Assembly (NCBI GenBank): GCA_003674045.1
Contig: PENC01000002.1
Location: 186,001 to 250,000 of the forward strand
Source of the DNA: Streptomyces griseocarneus
GTDB lineage: Bacteria; Actinomycetota; Actinomycetes; Streptomycetales; Streptomycetaceae
Reading direction: 5' to 3'
Length of the DNA: 64,000 nt
Shown here: piece by piece, positions 7,828 through 17,910 of the stretch
Layout: every line of letters starts with the position of its first letter
Position numbering within the stretch: the first letter of the stretch is position 1
Made by a program: the position numbers and the translations under genes
Notes under the pieces: model-generated
What the model saw: the letters and a program-made list of their open reading frames with translations, nothing else
Database searches by the model: none
What the model was told of the DNA's origin: nothing

Positions 7828-8703
7828 CTATGCGGAAGAGCGTGGTCCGATGACCGGCGGGTGCTCCGGATCGGGTACGCGGTCGCTCCAGCCGCCGGGG
7901 ACGGCGCGGCCCTGGAGTCGGCGGAAGCGGACGGGCGCGGTGCCGACCCGCCGGGTGAAGAGGCGGCTGAAGTAGGCGGGGTCGTCGTAGCCGACGCGGC
8001 GGGCGACGGCGGCTACGGGCAGTTCGGTGGCGGCGAGGAGTTCCTTGGCGCGTCCGAGGCGGATGTGCAGGAGGTAGTCCTTGGGGCTGCAGCCCGCGCG
8101 GCGGCGGACGGCGGTGCGGAGCTCGGTGGGGGTCATGCCGTGGCGGGCGGCGTGCTGGGCGACGGAGAGCGGCAGGCAGGCGTCGCGGGCGAGGGCGGCG
8201 AGGACGGGGTCGGCGCCGGGTCCGGTGTCGGCGCGGGCGTGGCGGAGGGCGACGAGGAGTTCGTGGACGGCGGCGGAGGCCTCGAGTTCGAGGAGGGGGT
8301 TGCCGCGGCGGGCGGCGCGGACGATGCGGCCGATGGCGGCGCGGGCGCCCGCGGTGTCGGTGAGGGGGACGAGGGGGCGCTGCGGTTCGATGCAGCCGAG
8401 TTCGGTGTAGGCGGTGACGGAGGGGCCGGTGAAGTCGACGAAGCTCTCGTCCCAGCCGGTGCCGGGGGCGGCGCCGTAGTGGTGGGGGGTGCCGGGGGTG
8501 AGCCAGAGGAGGGCGGGGGCGGTGACGGTGTGGGTGTGGCCGTCGGGGGTGCGGAGCCAGCCGGTGCCCGCGGTGATGACGACGGCGACGTGGTGGTCGA
8601 GGGTGCGCGGGCCGACGGGCGGGAGCGCGCCGTGCTGGAGGCCGACGCCGAGGCAGACGAGCCCGAGCCGGTGGTGGACCGGGGACGGGCTGAAGTACCT
8701 CAT
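7828..8703 (-). CDS. AraC-family transcriptional regulator
   Basis: A 291-residue regulator with an N-terminal cupin-like sensing domain (residues about 1-130, with LRTPDGHTHTVTAPALLWL and TPGTPHHYGAA) and a C-terminal double helix-turn-helix of the AraC type. The latter shows CSPKDYLLHIRLGRAKELL and VGYDDPAYFSRLFTRRVG. ATG 8701-8703 (MRYFSPSPVHH) is the best start; further upstream the frame is low-complexity. The gene follows the GH101 glycosidase gene on the same strand with a gap of 118 bases. AraC proteins with this layout often respond to sugars, so control of the glycosidase is a reasonable inference but is not shown by any site I can identify. Confidence 0.92.
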   Translation of the reverse strand: MRYFSPSPVHHRLGLVCLGVGLQHGALPPVGPRTLDHHVAVVITAGTGWLRTPDGHTHTVTAPALLWLTPGTPHHYGAAPGTGWDESFVDFTGPSVTAYTELGCIEPQRPLVPLTDTAGARAAIGRIVRAARRGNPLLELEASAAVHELLVALRHARADTGPGADPVLAALARDACLPLSVAQHAARHGMTPTELRTAVRRRAGCSPKDYLLHIRLGRAKELLAATELPVAAVARRVGYDDPAYFSRLFTRRVGTAPVRFRRLQGRAVPGGWSDRVPDPEHPPVIGPRSSA

Positions 8704-8821
8704 CCATGTGCGATACACGCGTCCGGGCCTCCCGCCGTGCCATCGGCTTCGTCCTGGACCGATCTTCGTGGATGAGCTGTTCGACCGCCAGGGTGCGGCG
8801 GCCGGTGCCTTTGGCCCGCGT

Positions 8822-11800
8822 CTACCCGCCGAGCTCGTACACGGCGAACGTGTCGAGGACGAACTCCGCCGTCCCGCTGTCCCCCGTCTTCCGGAGCCCG
8901 ACCCATGCCTCCCCCGCCGCGGGCGCGGTGAAGACATGGCTGTGGGTGGCGGGCCGCACGGCCACCGGCAGCGGGGCGCGTACGAGCTCATGGGTCGCCG
9001 GATCGTCGACGGCGGTGATCCACGCGTACTGGTCCGCCGCCTCGTTCTCGTACCGGAACGTGACGCGGTAGCGGTGCCCGGGGAGGAACCGCACCGTATG
9101 GGGGACGGTGCGGTAGACGACGCCCTGGTTCTCGCCGCGTGACTTCAGGGACTGTGTGCCGTCGATGACGTCGTCGACGGCTTTGCCGTTCCAGCCGCGC
9201 CGGGTGTAGGGGGCGTGCCGTTGGGCGATGTGGGTGCGGGGGTCGGTGGCACCGCCCGCGTCGCCCTTGACGAAGGGGCCCCAGCCCTGGGGGACGTGTT
9301 CGAAGTCCTCGTACACGAGGGCGCCGTGGTCGGGGGTGCGGGGGCAGGCGACGACGCGTACGGCGTCGAAGCGTACGCGGGCCGTGCCCGCGGCGGCGGT
9401 GAGGGCGAGGGTGACGGGTCCGCCTCCGGAAGGAACGGTGAAACGGGTGAACATGCGCTGGAAGCGGGTGCCGTGTTTGCGGTCGGCGGCGACGTGGTTG
9501 ACGGCGGTGGAGGTGTCCGTCCAGTTGGTGGCGGTCACGCCGTCGGCCGTACGGATCTCCAGGGCCGCGCGGCGCCGCTCCCCCGCGGTGGCGCCGACCT
9601 CGACCTGGACGGAGGCCGTGTACTCGCCGGGGCGGAGCCGCGCGAGGCGCTGGCCGACGGTGGCGGGTCCGCCGGGGCCGATGACGAGTTCGGGGTCGCC
9701 GAGGGGGCTGGTGGTGACGGTGGCGGGTCCGGTGACGTGCCGGCCGTCGAGGGTGCCGGAGTGGAAGCCGGGGTCGTACAGGGGTGTGCCTTCGCCCCAG
9801 TGCGGGTCGGCGGGGAGCGGGGACGTGTCATGGGGCCGGGTGAGCACGTAGGGCTGACCGGGTGCGGCGTCGATGGTGACGGTGCCGTCGTGGACGGGCA
9901 GTTCGAGGGGGTCGGTGCGGCCGTGGTCGGTGAGTCGGTGGAGGACGGTGGTGTGCTGCCGGGACCACCCGCGGGGCAGGGTCCATCGGGTGCGGCCGCC
10001 GCGCGGGTTGTAGTGGTAGAGCTTGGCGGGGTCGGTGGCGTGGCGGGGTTCCCAGGGCAGGAGGTAGGTGCCGTCCTCGTAGACGGTGCGGCCGTCGGTG
10101 GTGATGCGGCGGGTGCCGTCGGCGTCGGTGACGAGGGTGCGGGTGGGGCCTTCGAAGGTGATGCGGTGGTCCTCCCAGGTGCGGATGGGGAAGGCCTGGA
10201 GGTATTTGGCGGGGAGGTTCTCGGTCCAGATCTGCCGGTGGAAGGGAGCCCAGTCGGTCTTGCCCTGCCAGCCTTCGAAGGTGCCGAGCCGGGCGGTGCC
10301 CAGGAGGGGCCATTTGTCGGCGAAGACGTCCTTCTGGTGGTGGCGGATGAAGCGGATGAGCCGGGAGTTGATGCCCCGTGAGGTGTCGGGTCCGTAGTCG
10401 GTCTCGGTGGCCCAGTGGGACCAGAGGCTGGAGCGTTCGAGTCCGTGGCCCCATTCGGTGGTGATCCGCCAGCCCTGGGCGCGCAGTTCGCGCTGGAGGC
10501 GGTCGGAGGTCCAGCCGGATTCGCGGTAGACGTCGATGTAGAGGGTCGTGAGGGCGGGGTCGGTCTCGTCGCGCAGCTGCCGGAAGCGTCGGACGATGCC
10601 GCCGGAGAGGAGGTCACGGCGGGCGTCGATGCGGTACGACTGGTCGAGCCAGTCCCACTGGGGGTTCTTCGCGTCGACGAGTTCCCCGGAGAAGGCGTGG
10701 GCGACGGGGTAGGCCTCGGTGGTGTTGACGTGGACGGCGAAGTCGCTGTGCCACTTCCTGCCCGCGCGCAGCAGGGTGTTGAGGTCGGTGAGTCCTCCGG
10801 CGCGCTGGTTGTGGTTGCCGCCGTAGTCGGGGTGGGCGGAGTCGTGGCCTTCGGACTGGTAGCCCTTGAGGAGGGTGAACTGGCGCAGTCCGTCGGTGGC
10901 CAGGGCGATGCGTTTGACGTGGTCGAGGGTGGTGAGGAAGGGGTTGGTGGCCTGGCTGGCGAAGTTGAAGGGGATGTGGGGGACGACGCGCAGGTGCTGT
11001 TCGTCGGCGCCGGGCGGGTCGGTCATGATGTCGCGGAAGGCGATGGCGGCGTCCTGCCAGTCGGCGGTGCCGTCGCCGTTGCGGTCGCGGGTGACGACGA
11101 CGGTCGCGTACGGCAGCGGCTCGGTGTCGTCCTCCGCCGCCCCGGCGGCGCGGTGGGTCCACTGGCCGCAGGTGAGCTGGGTCTTGGTGTAGCCGTCGCG
11201 GCGCAGGGTCTGCCGCCACAGGCGGCCGTTCTCCCAGGCGGTGGCGGCGTCGGGTCTGTCGTACACGGTGTTGGTCTCGACGGCGCCCGCGAGCGTGCCG
11301 GTGCCGACGACGGCGTAGGCGCAGCCGGTGGGGGCGGGGTCGGCGGGTGTGCCGGGTCCGGGCCGCACGAGGGTGTCGCCGTCGCGGTTCTTGTCGAGCT
11401 GGAGGCGGGCGGCGAGCAGGGTGGCGCCGGGCTGGGTGCTGCGGACGCTGAGCAGGGCGAGCCCGGGGACGGCGAGGGTGCCGACGCGCAGGGCGGGGGT
11501 GTCGGTGATGCGGGTGACGCGCCAGTGGACGAGCCAGGCGTCGGCGTGGATCTCGACGTCGACGCGGGTGCCGCCGGTGAGGGTGAGGGTGTAGTGGGCG
11601 CGGTCGTCGCGGACGGTGGCGGTGACGGCGGGGGTGTGGGGGGTGCCGTCGACGAGGAGGGTGGTGACGGGGTCCTCCTGGGCGTGGAGGACGGCTCCGG
11701 TGGTGCGGTCGGTGTAGGAGACGACGCGGGGGAAGGCGGTGTCGATACGGACGTCGAGGGCGCTGGAGCGGAGGAGGGCTTCGCGGGGTGCGGCTGCCTG

Positions 11801-11893
11801 CGCCGTGGTCGCGGTGGCCGTGGTGAGGGCCCCGGCTCCGGCGAGGACGACGGCCCTGCGGGTGGGGCCCGGGTGTGCCGGTTCCGGTTCCAT
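8822..11893 (-). CDS. Secreted GH101-type endo-alpha-N-acetylgalactosaminidase-like enzyme
   Basis: A 1023-residue exported glycosidase. The N-terminus has a twin-arginine motif (TRRAVVLAGAG) and a signal peptide ending near AQAAA, so Tat export is likely. The middle matches glycoside hydrolase family 101, whose members release the Gal-GalNAc core from O-glycosylated proteins. LYIDVYRESG carries the presumed nucleophile Asp454, and GWRITTEWGHG carries the presumed acid/base Glu480. C-terminal regions look like beta-sandwich carbohydrate-binding modules. ATG 11891-11893 is selected because GAGGAGG lies seven bases upstream; the longer frame adds 13 residues without a ribosome site. An EF-hand-like RDRNGDGTADWQD occurs before the catalytic domain. 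Substrate could be another glycan; the family assignment rests on the two catalytic motifs. Confidence 0.85.
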   Translation of the reverse strand: MEPEPAHPGPTRRAVVLAGAGALTTATATTAQAAAPREALLRSSALDVRIDTAFPRVVSYTDRTTGAVLHAQEDPVTTLLVDGTPHTPAVTATVRDDRAHYTLTLTGGTRVDVEIHADAWLVHWRVTRITDTPALRVGTLAVPGLALLSVRSTQPGATLLAARLQLDKNRDGDTLVRPGPGTPADPAPTGCAYAVVGTGTLAGAVETNTVYDRPDAATAWENGRLWRQTLRRDGYTKTQLTCGQWTHRAAGAAEDDTEPLPYATVVVTRDRNGDGTADWQDAAIAFRDIMTDPPGADEQHLRVVPHIPFNFASQATNPFLTTLDHVKRIALATDGLRQFTLLKGYQSEGHDSAHPDYGGNHNQRAGGLTDLNTLLRAGRKWHSDFAVHVNTTEAYPVAHAFSGELVDAKNPQWDWLDQSYRIDARRDLLSGGIVRRFRQLRDETDPALTTLYIDVYRESGWTSDRLQRELRAQGWRITTEWGHGLERSSLWSHWATETDYGPDTSRGINSRLIRFIRHHQKDVFADKWPLLGTARLGTFEGWQGKTDWAPFHRQIWTENLPAKYLQAFPIRTWEDHRITFEGPTRTLVTDADGTRRITTDGRTVYEDGTYLLPWEPRHATDPAKLYHYNPRGGRTRWTLPRGWSRQHTTVLHRLTDHGRTDPLELPVHDGTVTIDAAPGQPYVLTRPHDTSPLPADPHWGEGTPLYDPGFHSGTLDGRHVTGPATVTTSPLGDPELVIGPGGPATVGQRLARLRPGEYTASVQVEVGATAGERRRAALEIRTADGVTATNWTDTSTAVNHVAADRKHGTRFQRMFTRFTVPSGGGPVTLALTAAAGTARVRFDAVRVVACPRTPDHGALVYEDFEHVPQGWGPFVKGDAGGATDPRTHIAQRHAPYTRRGWNGKAVDDVIDGTQSLKSRGENQGVVYRTVPHTVRFLPGHRYRVTFRYENEAADQYAWITAVDDPATHELVRAPLPVAVRPATHSHVFTAPAAGEAWVGLRKTGDSGTAEFVLDTFAVYELGG

Positions 11894-12038
11894 GGGCGCG
11901 CCTCCTCTTCTCGTACGCCTGTACGGGGTCACCGTGCGCCGCGGGGGCGCGGGTGACCATGGACAAAGAGACGGCGGATATTGGACTCATGCGGATACGG
12001 CATTGGCCTCCTGGAGCCCGGGGAGGCAGGATCGTTTC

Positions 12039-12428
12039 ATGATCGCGAAAATGATGTGCACGGTAATCGACTGTCCGGACCCGGCGGCCCTCGGGGCGTT
12101 CTACGCGCAGGTCCTCGGCGGGCGTCTGGACAATGCCGAGCCGGGCTGGTCGGACCTCTTCACGCCGGACGGGCACATGGTCTCCTTCCAGAAGGTGGCC
12201 GACTACCGCCCGCCGCGCTGGCCGTCGCAGGAGCACCCGCAGCAGTTGCACCTGGACTTCGAGGTGCCCACGCGGCAGGACGCGGACCGGGCGCGCGCCG
12301 AGGTGGAGGCGCTGGGGGCGACGTTCCTGCACGACAGCGAGGGCGAGATACGGGGGTTTGTCGTTTTCGCGGACCCGGCGGGTCACCCCTTCTGCATCTG
12401 CTACGGCCAACCGCAGCAGCAGCTCTGA
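12039..12428 (+). CDS. VOC-superfamily (glyoxalase/bleomycin-resistance fold) protein
   Basis: A 129-residue single-copy vicinal-oxygen-chelate protein. It begins MIAKMMCTVIDCPDPAALGAFY, the common start of Streptomyces VOC proteins. It ends with FADPAGHPFCICYG, the usual last strand and metal-ligand region. Such proteins bind metals and small molecules in dioxygenase, isomerase or resistance roles; the substrate cannot be named. ATG 12039 has GGGAGG 12 bases upstream; an internal ATG at 12051 is possible. It is transcribed away from the GH101 gene, and its stop is followed directly by an A repeat. Confidence 0.88.
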   Translation: MIAKMMCTVIDCPDPAALGAFYAQVLGGRLDNAEPGWSDLFTPDGHMVSFQKVADYRPPRWPSQEHPQQLHLDFEVPTRQDADRARAEVEALGATFLHDSEGEIRGFVVFADPAGHPFCICYGQPQQQL

Positions 12429-12452
12429 GCCGGGGGCTTCGCCCCGGGCTCA

Positions 12453-12529
12453 AGGGGCGCGGGGAACTGCGCGACAAGCCCCCGCGCGCCCGCAGCCGCG
12501 CACGCAGCGCAAGAGGCACCCCGGTAGGC
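12453..12529 (+). repeat. Dispersed intergenic repeat A, copy 3
   Basis: A standard A element (core GGGGCGCGGGGAACTGCGCG, then GACAAGCCCCC and a right end CACCCCGGTAGGCA). It lies between the convergent 3' ends of the VOC gene (12428) and the histidine kinase gene (12558). GGGGGCTTCGCCCC just upstream and GGGGGCGAAGCCCC just downstream form short hairpins of the same kind seen at the other copies. Confidence 0.88.
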
Positions 12530-12557
12530 ACGGGGGCCGGGGGCGAAGCCCCAGGTA

Positions 12558-13709
12558 TCAACGACGCCCCGTCGCCGGGAAGAGCGCCGTGACCTCCCAG
12601 CCGCCCTCAGGGGTGGGACCCGCGCGCAGGGTCCCACCCATCGCCTTGGCCCGTTCAGCCAGGCCGATGAGGCCGAAGCCGCCTCCCCTGGCCTGCTCGG
12701 AGAGGGGGGCCGCGTGCTTGCCGTCGTCGGCGATGCGCAGTTCGACGCCGACGGGCACGCCGCGTACGCCGATGCGTACGGCCGTGGCGTCGGCGGCGTG
12801 TTTGCGGATGTTGGTGAGGGCCTCGCGGACGACGCGGTGGACGCCCGCGGCGACGTCGCCGGGGATCCAGTTCTCCAGGCCCTGTTCGATGTAGAGGACG
12901 ACGGGCGGGCCGGTGCGGGCGAAGGCCTCGGTGAGGGCACGTACTTCGGGCAGGCCCGCGACGGGTTCGGTCTCGGCGTCGCCTTCACGCAGGACGCCGA
13001 CGAGGCGCCGCATGGCGTTGAGGGATTCGCCGGCGGAGGTCTCGATGCGTTCGAAGGCGGCCGCGGCGGCGGGCCCGTCGAGTGCGGTGAAGCGGGCGGC
13101 CTGGGCCTGGACGACGATGCCGGTGACGTGGTGGGCGACGAGGTCGTGGAGTTCGCGGGCGAGTTCGAGACGTTCGGCGGTGCGGACGGCGGCCAGGTCC
13201 TTCAGGCGCTGGCCGGACTGGTTGCGCAGCAGCAGGGAGTACGCGACGACGACGAAGGTGATGGCGCCGAAGACGGCCGTGAAGCGCCCGGGGTTGAGGT
13301 CGCGCATGGGCGCGGCGAGGCAGGCGAGACCCAAGGGGATGCCGAGGCCGACGGCGACGCGGGCGCGCTCCTGCTGGATGACGGCGGTGAGCAGGACGAG
13401 GAGGGCGATGTCCTCCCCCATGCCCCAGACGACGGCGGGGTGGTCACCGGCCATGAGGACGGCGGAGGTGATCAGGGAGACGGTGGCGGCGATCCCGGCC
13501 CGCAGGGCGAGGGGGATCCAGACGTAGGGGACGGCGCACAGGCACACGGCGACGCCGGAGGCGAGGACCAGGGCGTGCGACTGGCTGGGCTGCCGGGCGA
13601 GGACGAACCCCTCGAAGCCGACGAGGCACAGCAGGACGGCGCCGAGCGCGGCCTTGGCCACGGTGGCCCGGCGGGGGTGCCGGGTGGCCCACCCGGCGAG
13701 TCTGTTCAC
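12558..13709 (-). CDS. Two-component sensor histidine kinase (HisKA_3 type)
   Basis: A 383-residue membrane sensor kinase. About five hydrophobic segments fill the first 165 residues. The dimerisation/phosphoacceptor helix ARELHDLVAHHVTGIVVQAQ carries the phosphorylated His, and the ATPase domain shows VREALTNIRKHA (N box) and GGFGLIGLAERAKAMGG (G boxes). It belongs to the NarL-partner kinase class typical of actinobacteria. The start is GTG 13707-13709, which overlaps the TGA of the upstream response regulator gene by four bases (GTGA), so the pair is translationally coupled. The signal is unknown; the sensor has essentially no extracytoplasmic domain, so a membrane-related cue is likely. 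Confidence 0.95.
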   Translation of the reverse strand: MNRLAGWATRHPRRATVAKAALGAVLLCLVGFEGFVLARQPSQSHALVLASGVAVCLCAVPYVWIPLALRAGIAATVSLITSAVLMAGDHPAVVWGMGEDIALLVLLTAVIQQERARVAVGLGIPLGLACLAAPMRDLNPGRFTAVFGAITFVVVAYSLLLRNQSGQRLKDLAAVRTAERLELARELHDLVAHHVTGIVVQAQAARFTALDGPAAAAAFERIETSAGESLNAMRRLVGVLREGDAETEPVAGLPEVRALTEAFARTGPPVVLYIEQGLENWIPGDVAAGVHRVVREALTNIRKHAADATAVRIGVRGVPVGVELRIADDGKHAAPLSEQARGGGFGLIGLAERAKAMGGTLRAGPTPEGGWEVTALFPATGRR

Positions 13710-14383
13710 GTTCCGCCCGAGGCCAGCCCGCTCTCCCAGGCCCAGGCGGCGATCTCGACGCGGTTGCGGGCGTCGAGCTTGGTCTGCACGTTGGCCAGGT
13801 GGGTCTTGACCGTGGACAGGGAGACGAACAGCTCGGCGGCGATCTCGGCGTTGGTGGCGCCGCGGGCCAGGCAGCGCACGACGTCGGCCTCGCGGTCGGT
13901 GAGCGGCTCGGAGGGGGTGCGGACGGGCTGGGTGGTGCCGGTGGGGGCCATGTCGCGCAGCAGGCGGACGGTGATGGCGGGTGAGATCAGGGAGTCGCCG
14001 ACGGCGGCGGCGTGCACGGCCTCGACGAGCATGGCGGGGCTGGCGTCCTTGAGGAGGAAGCCGGAGGCGCCGTTGCGGAGTGCGGTGTGCACGTATTCGT
14101 CGAGGTCGAAGGTGGTGACGATGACGATGCGGGGGCGCTGGCCGCGCTCGGGGTGGGCGGCGGTGAGCTCGGAGATGCGGCGGGTGACCTCCAGCCCGTC
14201 GAGCTTGGGCATGCGGATGTCGAGGAGGAGGACGTCGGGCCGGTGTTCCTCGACGGCCGCGAGCGCGGCCTCGCCGTCGACGACGTCGGCGACGACCTCG
14301 ATGTCGGGCTGGCTCTCCAGGATCATCCGGAAGCCGGTGCGGACCATCTCCTGGTCGTCCGCGATGACCACGGTGATCGCCAT
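13706..14383 (-). CDS. NarL/FixJ-family response regulator
   Basis: A 225-residue response regulator: an N-terminal receiver with ITVVIADDQEMVRTGF, the phosphoacceptor Asp in DVLLLDIRMPKLDG and the conserved Lys in GFLLKDASP. The C-terminal LuxR-type helix-turn-helix contains LTDREADVVRCLARGATNAE and LFVSLSTVKTHLANV. ATG 14381-14383 follows GAGGGAT at a suitable distance; the frame upstream lacks homology. It is the first gene of the pair, with the cognate kinase overlapping its stop codon. Confidence 0.95.
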   Translation of the reverse strand: MAITVVIADDQEMVRTGFRMILESQPDIEVVADVVDGEAALAAVEEHRPDVLLLDIRMPKLDGLEVTRRISELTAAHPERGQRPRIVIVTTFDLDEYVHTALRNGASGFLLKDASPAMLVEAVHAAAVGDSLISPAITVRLLRDMAPTGTTQPVRTPSEPLTDREADVVRCLARGATNAEIAAELFVSLSTVKTHLANVQTKLDARNRVEIAAWAWESGLASGGT

Positions 14384-14485
14384 GCTGTATCCCTCGCCCT
14401 GTTCCTCGCTGGTGGTGGGTGTGCCCGCGGCGGTGGTACGCCCCTCCATGTCACCGGGGGTGACGGGGGGCCGCAACCGCAGCGA

Positions 14486-15205
14486 TCAAGCGTCCGTCCC
14501 GGCGCGGCCGGAGCGGCGCAGCGCGACGCGGACGCCGTAGGCGCCGCCGCCCGCGAGGAGCAGCGCGGCTCCGGCGAGGGCGGGGGTGCCGAGGTCGTGG
14601 TGGCCCTTGATGGCCTCGCCCGCTTCGACGACACGCTTGACGGGGTTGCTGGAGACGGCGTGCACCTTGCGGCGGTTCGCGTCGGCCGCGGGGCTGCCGG
14701 CGGCCTGGCTCGCGGGGCGGGCGTGCGGGGAACGGCCGTCGTGGGCCGCCTTGGCCCCGTGCCCCTGGGCGGCCTTGGTGCCGCGCTGGTGGTCCTTGGG
14801 CGCCTCGGGGGTGTGGCGGAGGGTACCGGAGGTGAAGTCGTAGTAGCTGGGCTTGTCGGTGCCGTCGAGGGCGGCGCGCAGGGTGGGGCGGGCGGTGTCG
14901 CCGTCGATGATCCGCAGGTGGAGGCGGTCGATGTCGGCACTGGGCCGGGTGGTGTCGATGGTGCGCTGCTGCTTGCTCCGGGTGGTGACGGTGGCGCGGG
15001 TGCCGCCTTCGCCGGAGGTCAGGCGGGCGCGGCTGCCGTCGGGGAGCTGGATCTGGCGTACGACGGGGGTGCCGCGGTCGGGGCGGCCGGGGTGCGTGTC
15101 CGTGTCCGCGCCGCCCGCGGCGAAGGCGCTCGCCGTCGGCCAGATCACCGCGCCGATGGCGGCGGTGAGGAGGGTGACGGTGGCGATGCGGTGCTTGGCG
15201 GACAC
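14486..15205 (-). CDS. Secreted or cell-surface protein of unknown function
   Basis: A 239-residue protein with an N-terminal signal peptide (RIATVTLLTAAIGAVIWPTASAFAAGG), a hydrophilic middle rich in Lys, His and Ala, and one C-terminal hydrophobic segment (TPALAGAALLLAGGGAYGVRVAL) followed by RRSGR. This layout suggests export with C-terminal membrane anchoring. It resembles a surface protein but lacks an LPXTG sorting motif. The GTG start at 15203-15205 has AAGGGA a few bases upstream. I do not recognise a domain. It precedes the response regulator gene on the same strand by 102 bases, so it may be a separate unit or may feed that pair. Confidence 0.7.
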   Translation of the reverse strand: MSAKHRIATVTLLTAAIGAVIWPTASAFAAGGADTDTHPGRPDRGTPVVRQIQLPDGSRARLTSGEGGTRATVTTRSKQQRTIDTTRPSADIDRLHLRIIDGDTARPTLRAALDGTDKPSYYDFTSGTLRHTPEAPKDHQRGTKAAQGHGAKAAHDGRSPHARPASQAAGSPAADANRRKVHAVSSNPVKRVVEAGEAIKGHHDLGTPALAGAALLLAGGGAYGVRVALRRSGRAGTDA

Positions 15206-15471
15206 GGAGGTCCCTTTCCGTGCGTACGGTTCGGTCCACGGCCCGCCACGGTTCCGGTTCGCGTCACGCTCACCGGGCCGGGTGGGCCATGTCTCACACG
15301 TTACGGACCTTTATCGCCTCCACACTTCGACTGTCCGACCATTCCGGTATCGGCCGAAAGGATGACCGAGGGCGACGTACGTCATCCCGCGGGCGGGGCG
15401 GGGCGCTGGGCTGCGCTGAGCCGTACGGGTCGGGTGACGGCTGGACGGGGCGTTGACGTATCCGCTGCGCG

Positions 15472-15550
15472 GCGCCCACCGAAGTGCCTCGCAAGCTCCG
15501 CTTGCGACTGCGGGTCCGTCGCGGCTTGTCGCGCAGTTCCCCGCGCCCCT
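15472..15550 (-). repeat. Dispersed intergenic repeat A, copy 4 (inverted)
   Basis: An A element in reverse orientation: CGCCCACCGAAGTGCC at its right end, then the reverse of the core, CGCGCAGTTCCCCGCGCCCC. A small internal hairpin GCAAGC-TCC-GCTTGC lies at 15491-15505. It sits in the 572-base gap 15206-15777. The rest of that gap holds the 110-bp inverted repeat, copy 4b and a 266-base stretch (15206-15471) in which I see no gene. Confidence 0.85.
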
Positions 15551-15595
15551 GACGGGGCACGCCCCCAGCCCGACGGATAGCCGACATCCGGTGGA

Positions 15596-15705
15596 GGGGG
15601 CGGGGCCGGAGGGCGGGTTCTGAAACGACGGTGCACGAAGCACGGCACCCACCCGAAACAGCCGCACGCACCGCGTTTCAGGTTCCGCCCGGAGGCCCCG
15701 CCCCC
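15596..15705. repeat. 110-bp imperfect inverted repeat
   Basis: Left arm 15596-15627 begins GGGGGCGGGGCC and ends TGAAACG. Right arm 15674-15705 begins CGTTTCA and ends GGCCCCGCCCCC. The 32-base arms match at about 26 positions with two symmetric internal mismatches, around a 46-base loop. It lies between two A elements in opposite orientation. It carries no frame worth annotating and no nearby T-run. Confidence 0.7.
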
Positions 15706-15721
15706 GGCCCACACACAACCC

Positions 15722-15770
15722 AGGGGCGCGAGGAACGGCGCGACAAGCCCCCACCGAACCCGCAGACGAA
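15722..15770 (+). repeat. Degenerate repeat A, copy 4b
   Basis: A diverged A element: GGGGCGCGAGGAACGGCGCG followed by ACAAGCCCCCACCG and CGCAGACG. It abuts the 3' end of the minus-strand trypsin gene (stop at 15778). With copy 4 it forms an inverted pair enclosing the 110-bp hairpin. Confidence 0.7.
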
Positions 15771-15777
15771 ACGCACG

Positions 15778-17741
<1,964 letters not shown>

Positions 17742-17755
17742 CGCTCCACCGGGGT

Positions 17756-17834
17756 ACGCCCACTGGGGTGCCTCTTACGCTTCGCGCGCGTCTGCGGGTT
17801 GTCTTGGGCTGGTCGCGCAGTTCCCCGCGCCCCT
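17756..17834 (-). repeat. Dispersed intergenic repeat A, copy 5
   Basis: An A element in reverse orientation, between the convergent 3' ends of the metallopeptidase (17741) and the lipoprotein glycosidase (17908). It ends with GGTCGCGCAGTTCCCCGCGC, the reverse complement of the standard core. Confidence 0.88.
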
Positions 17835-17853
17835 TTCGGGGCCTTCGGCCCCT

Positions 17854-17910
17854 GGGGCTGGTCGCGCCCACGCGGCGGAGCCGCACAATGTCACAGCCCC
17901 GCGCCCCTTA
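17854..17910 (-). repeat. Variant repeat A, copy 5b, with 30-bp replacement
   Basis: A second, partial A element directly behind copy 5. On the minus strand the usual AACTG after GGGGCGCGGGG is replaced by a 30-base block (17867-17896) containing GCGGC-TCC-GCCGC. Copy 10 at 52166 has nearly the same block at the same place. The outer end of this element supplies the TAA stop (17908-17910) of the neighbouring gene. Confidence 0.8.
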
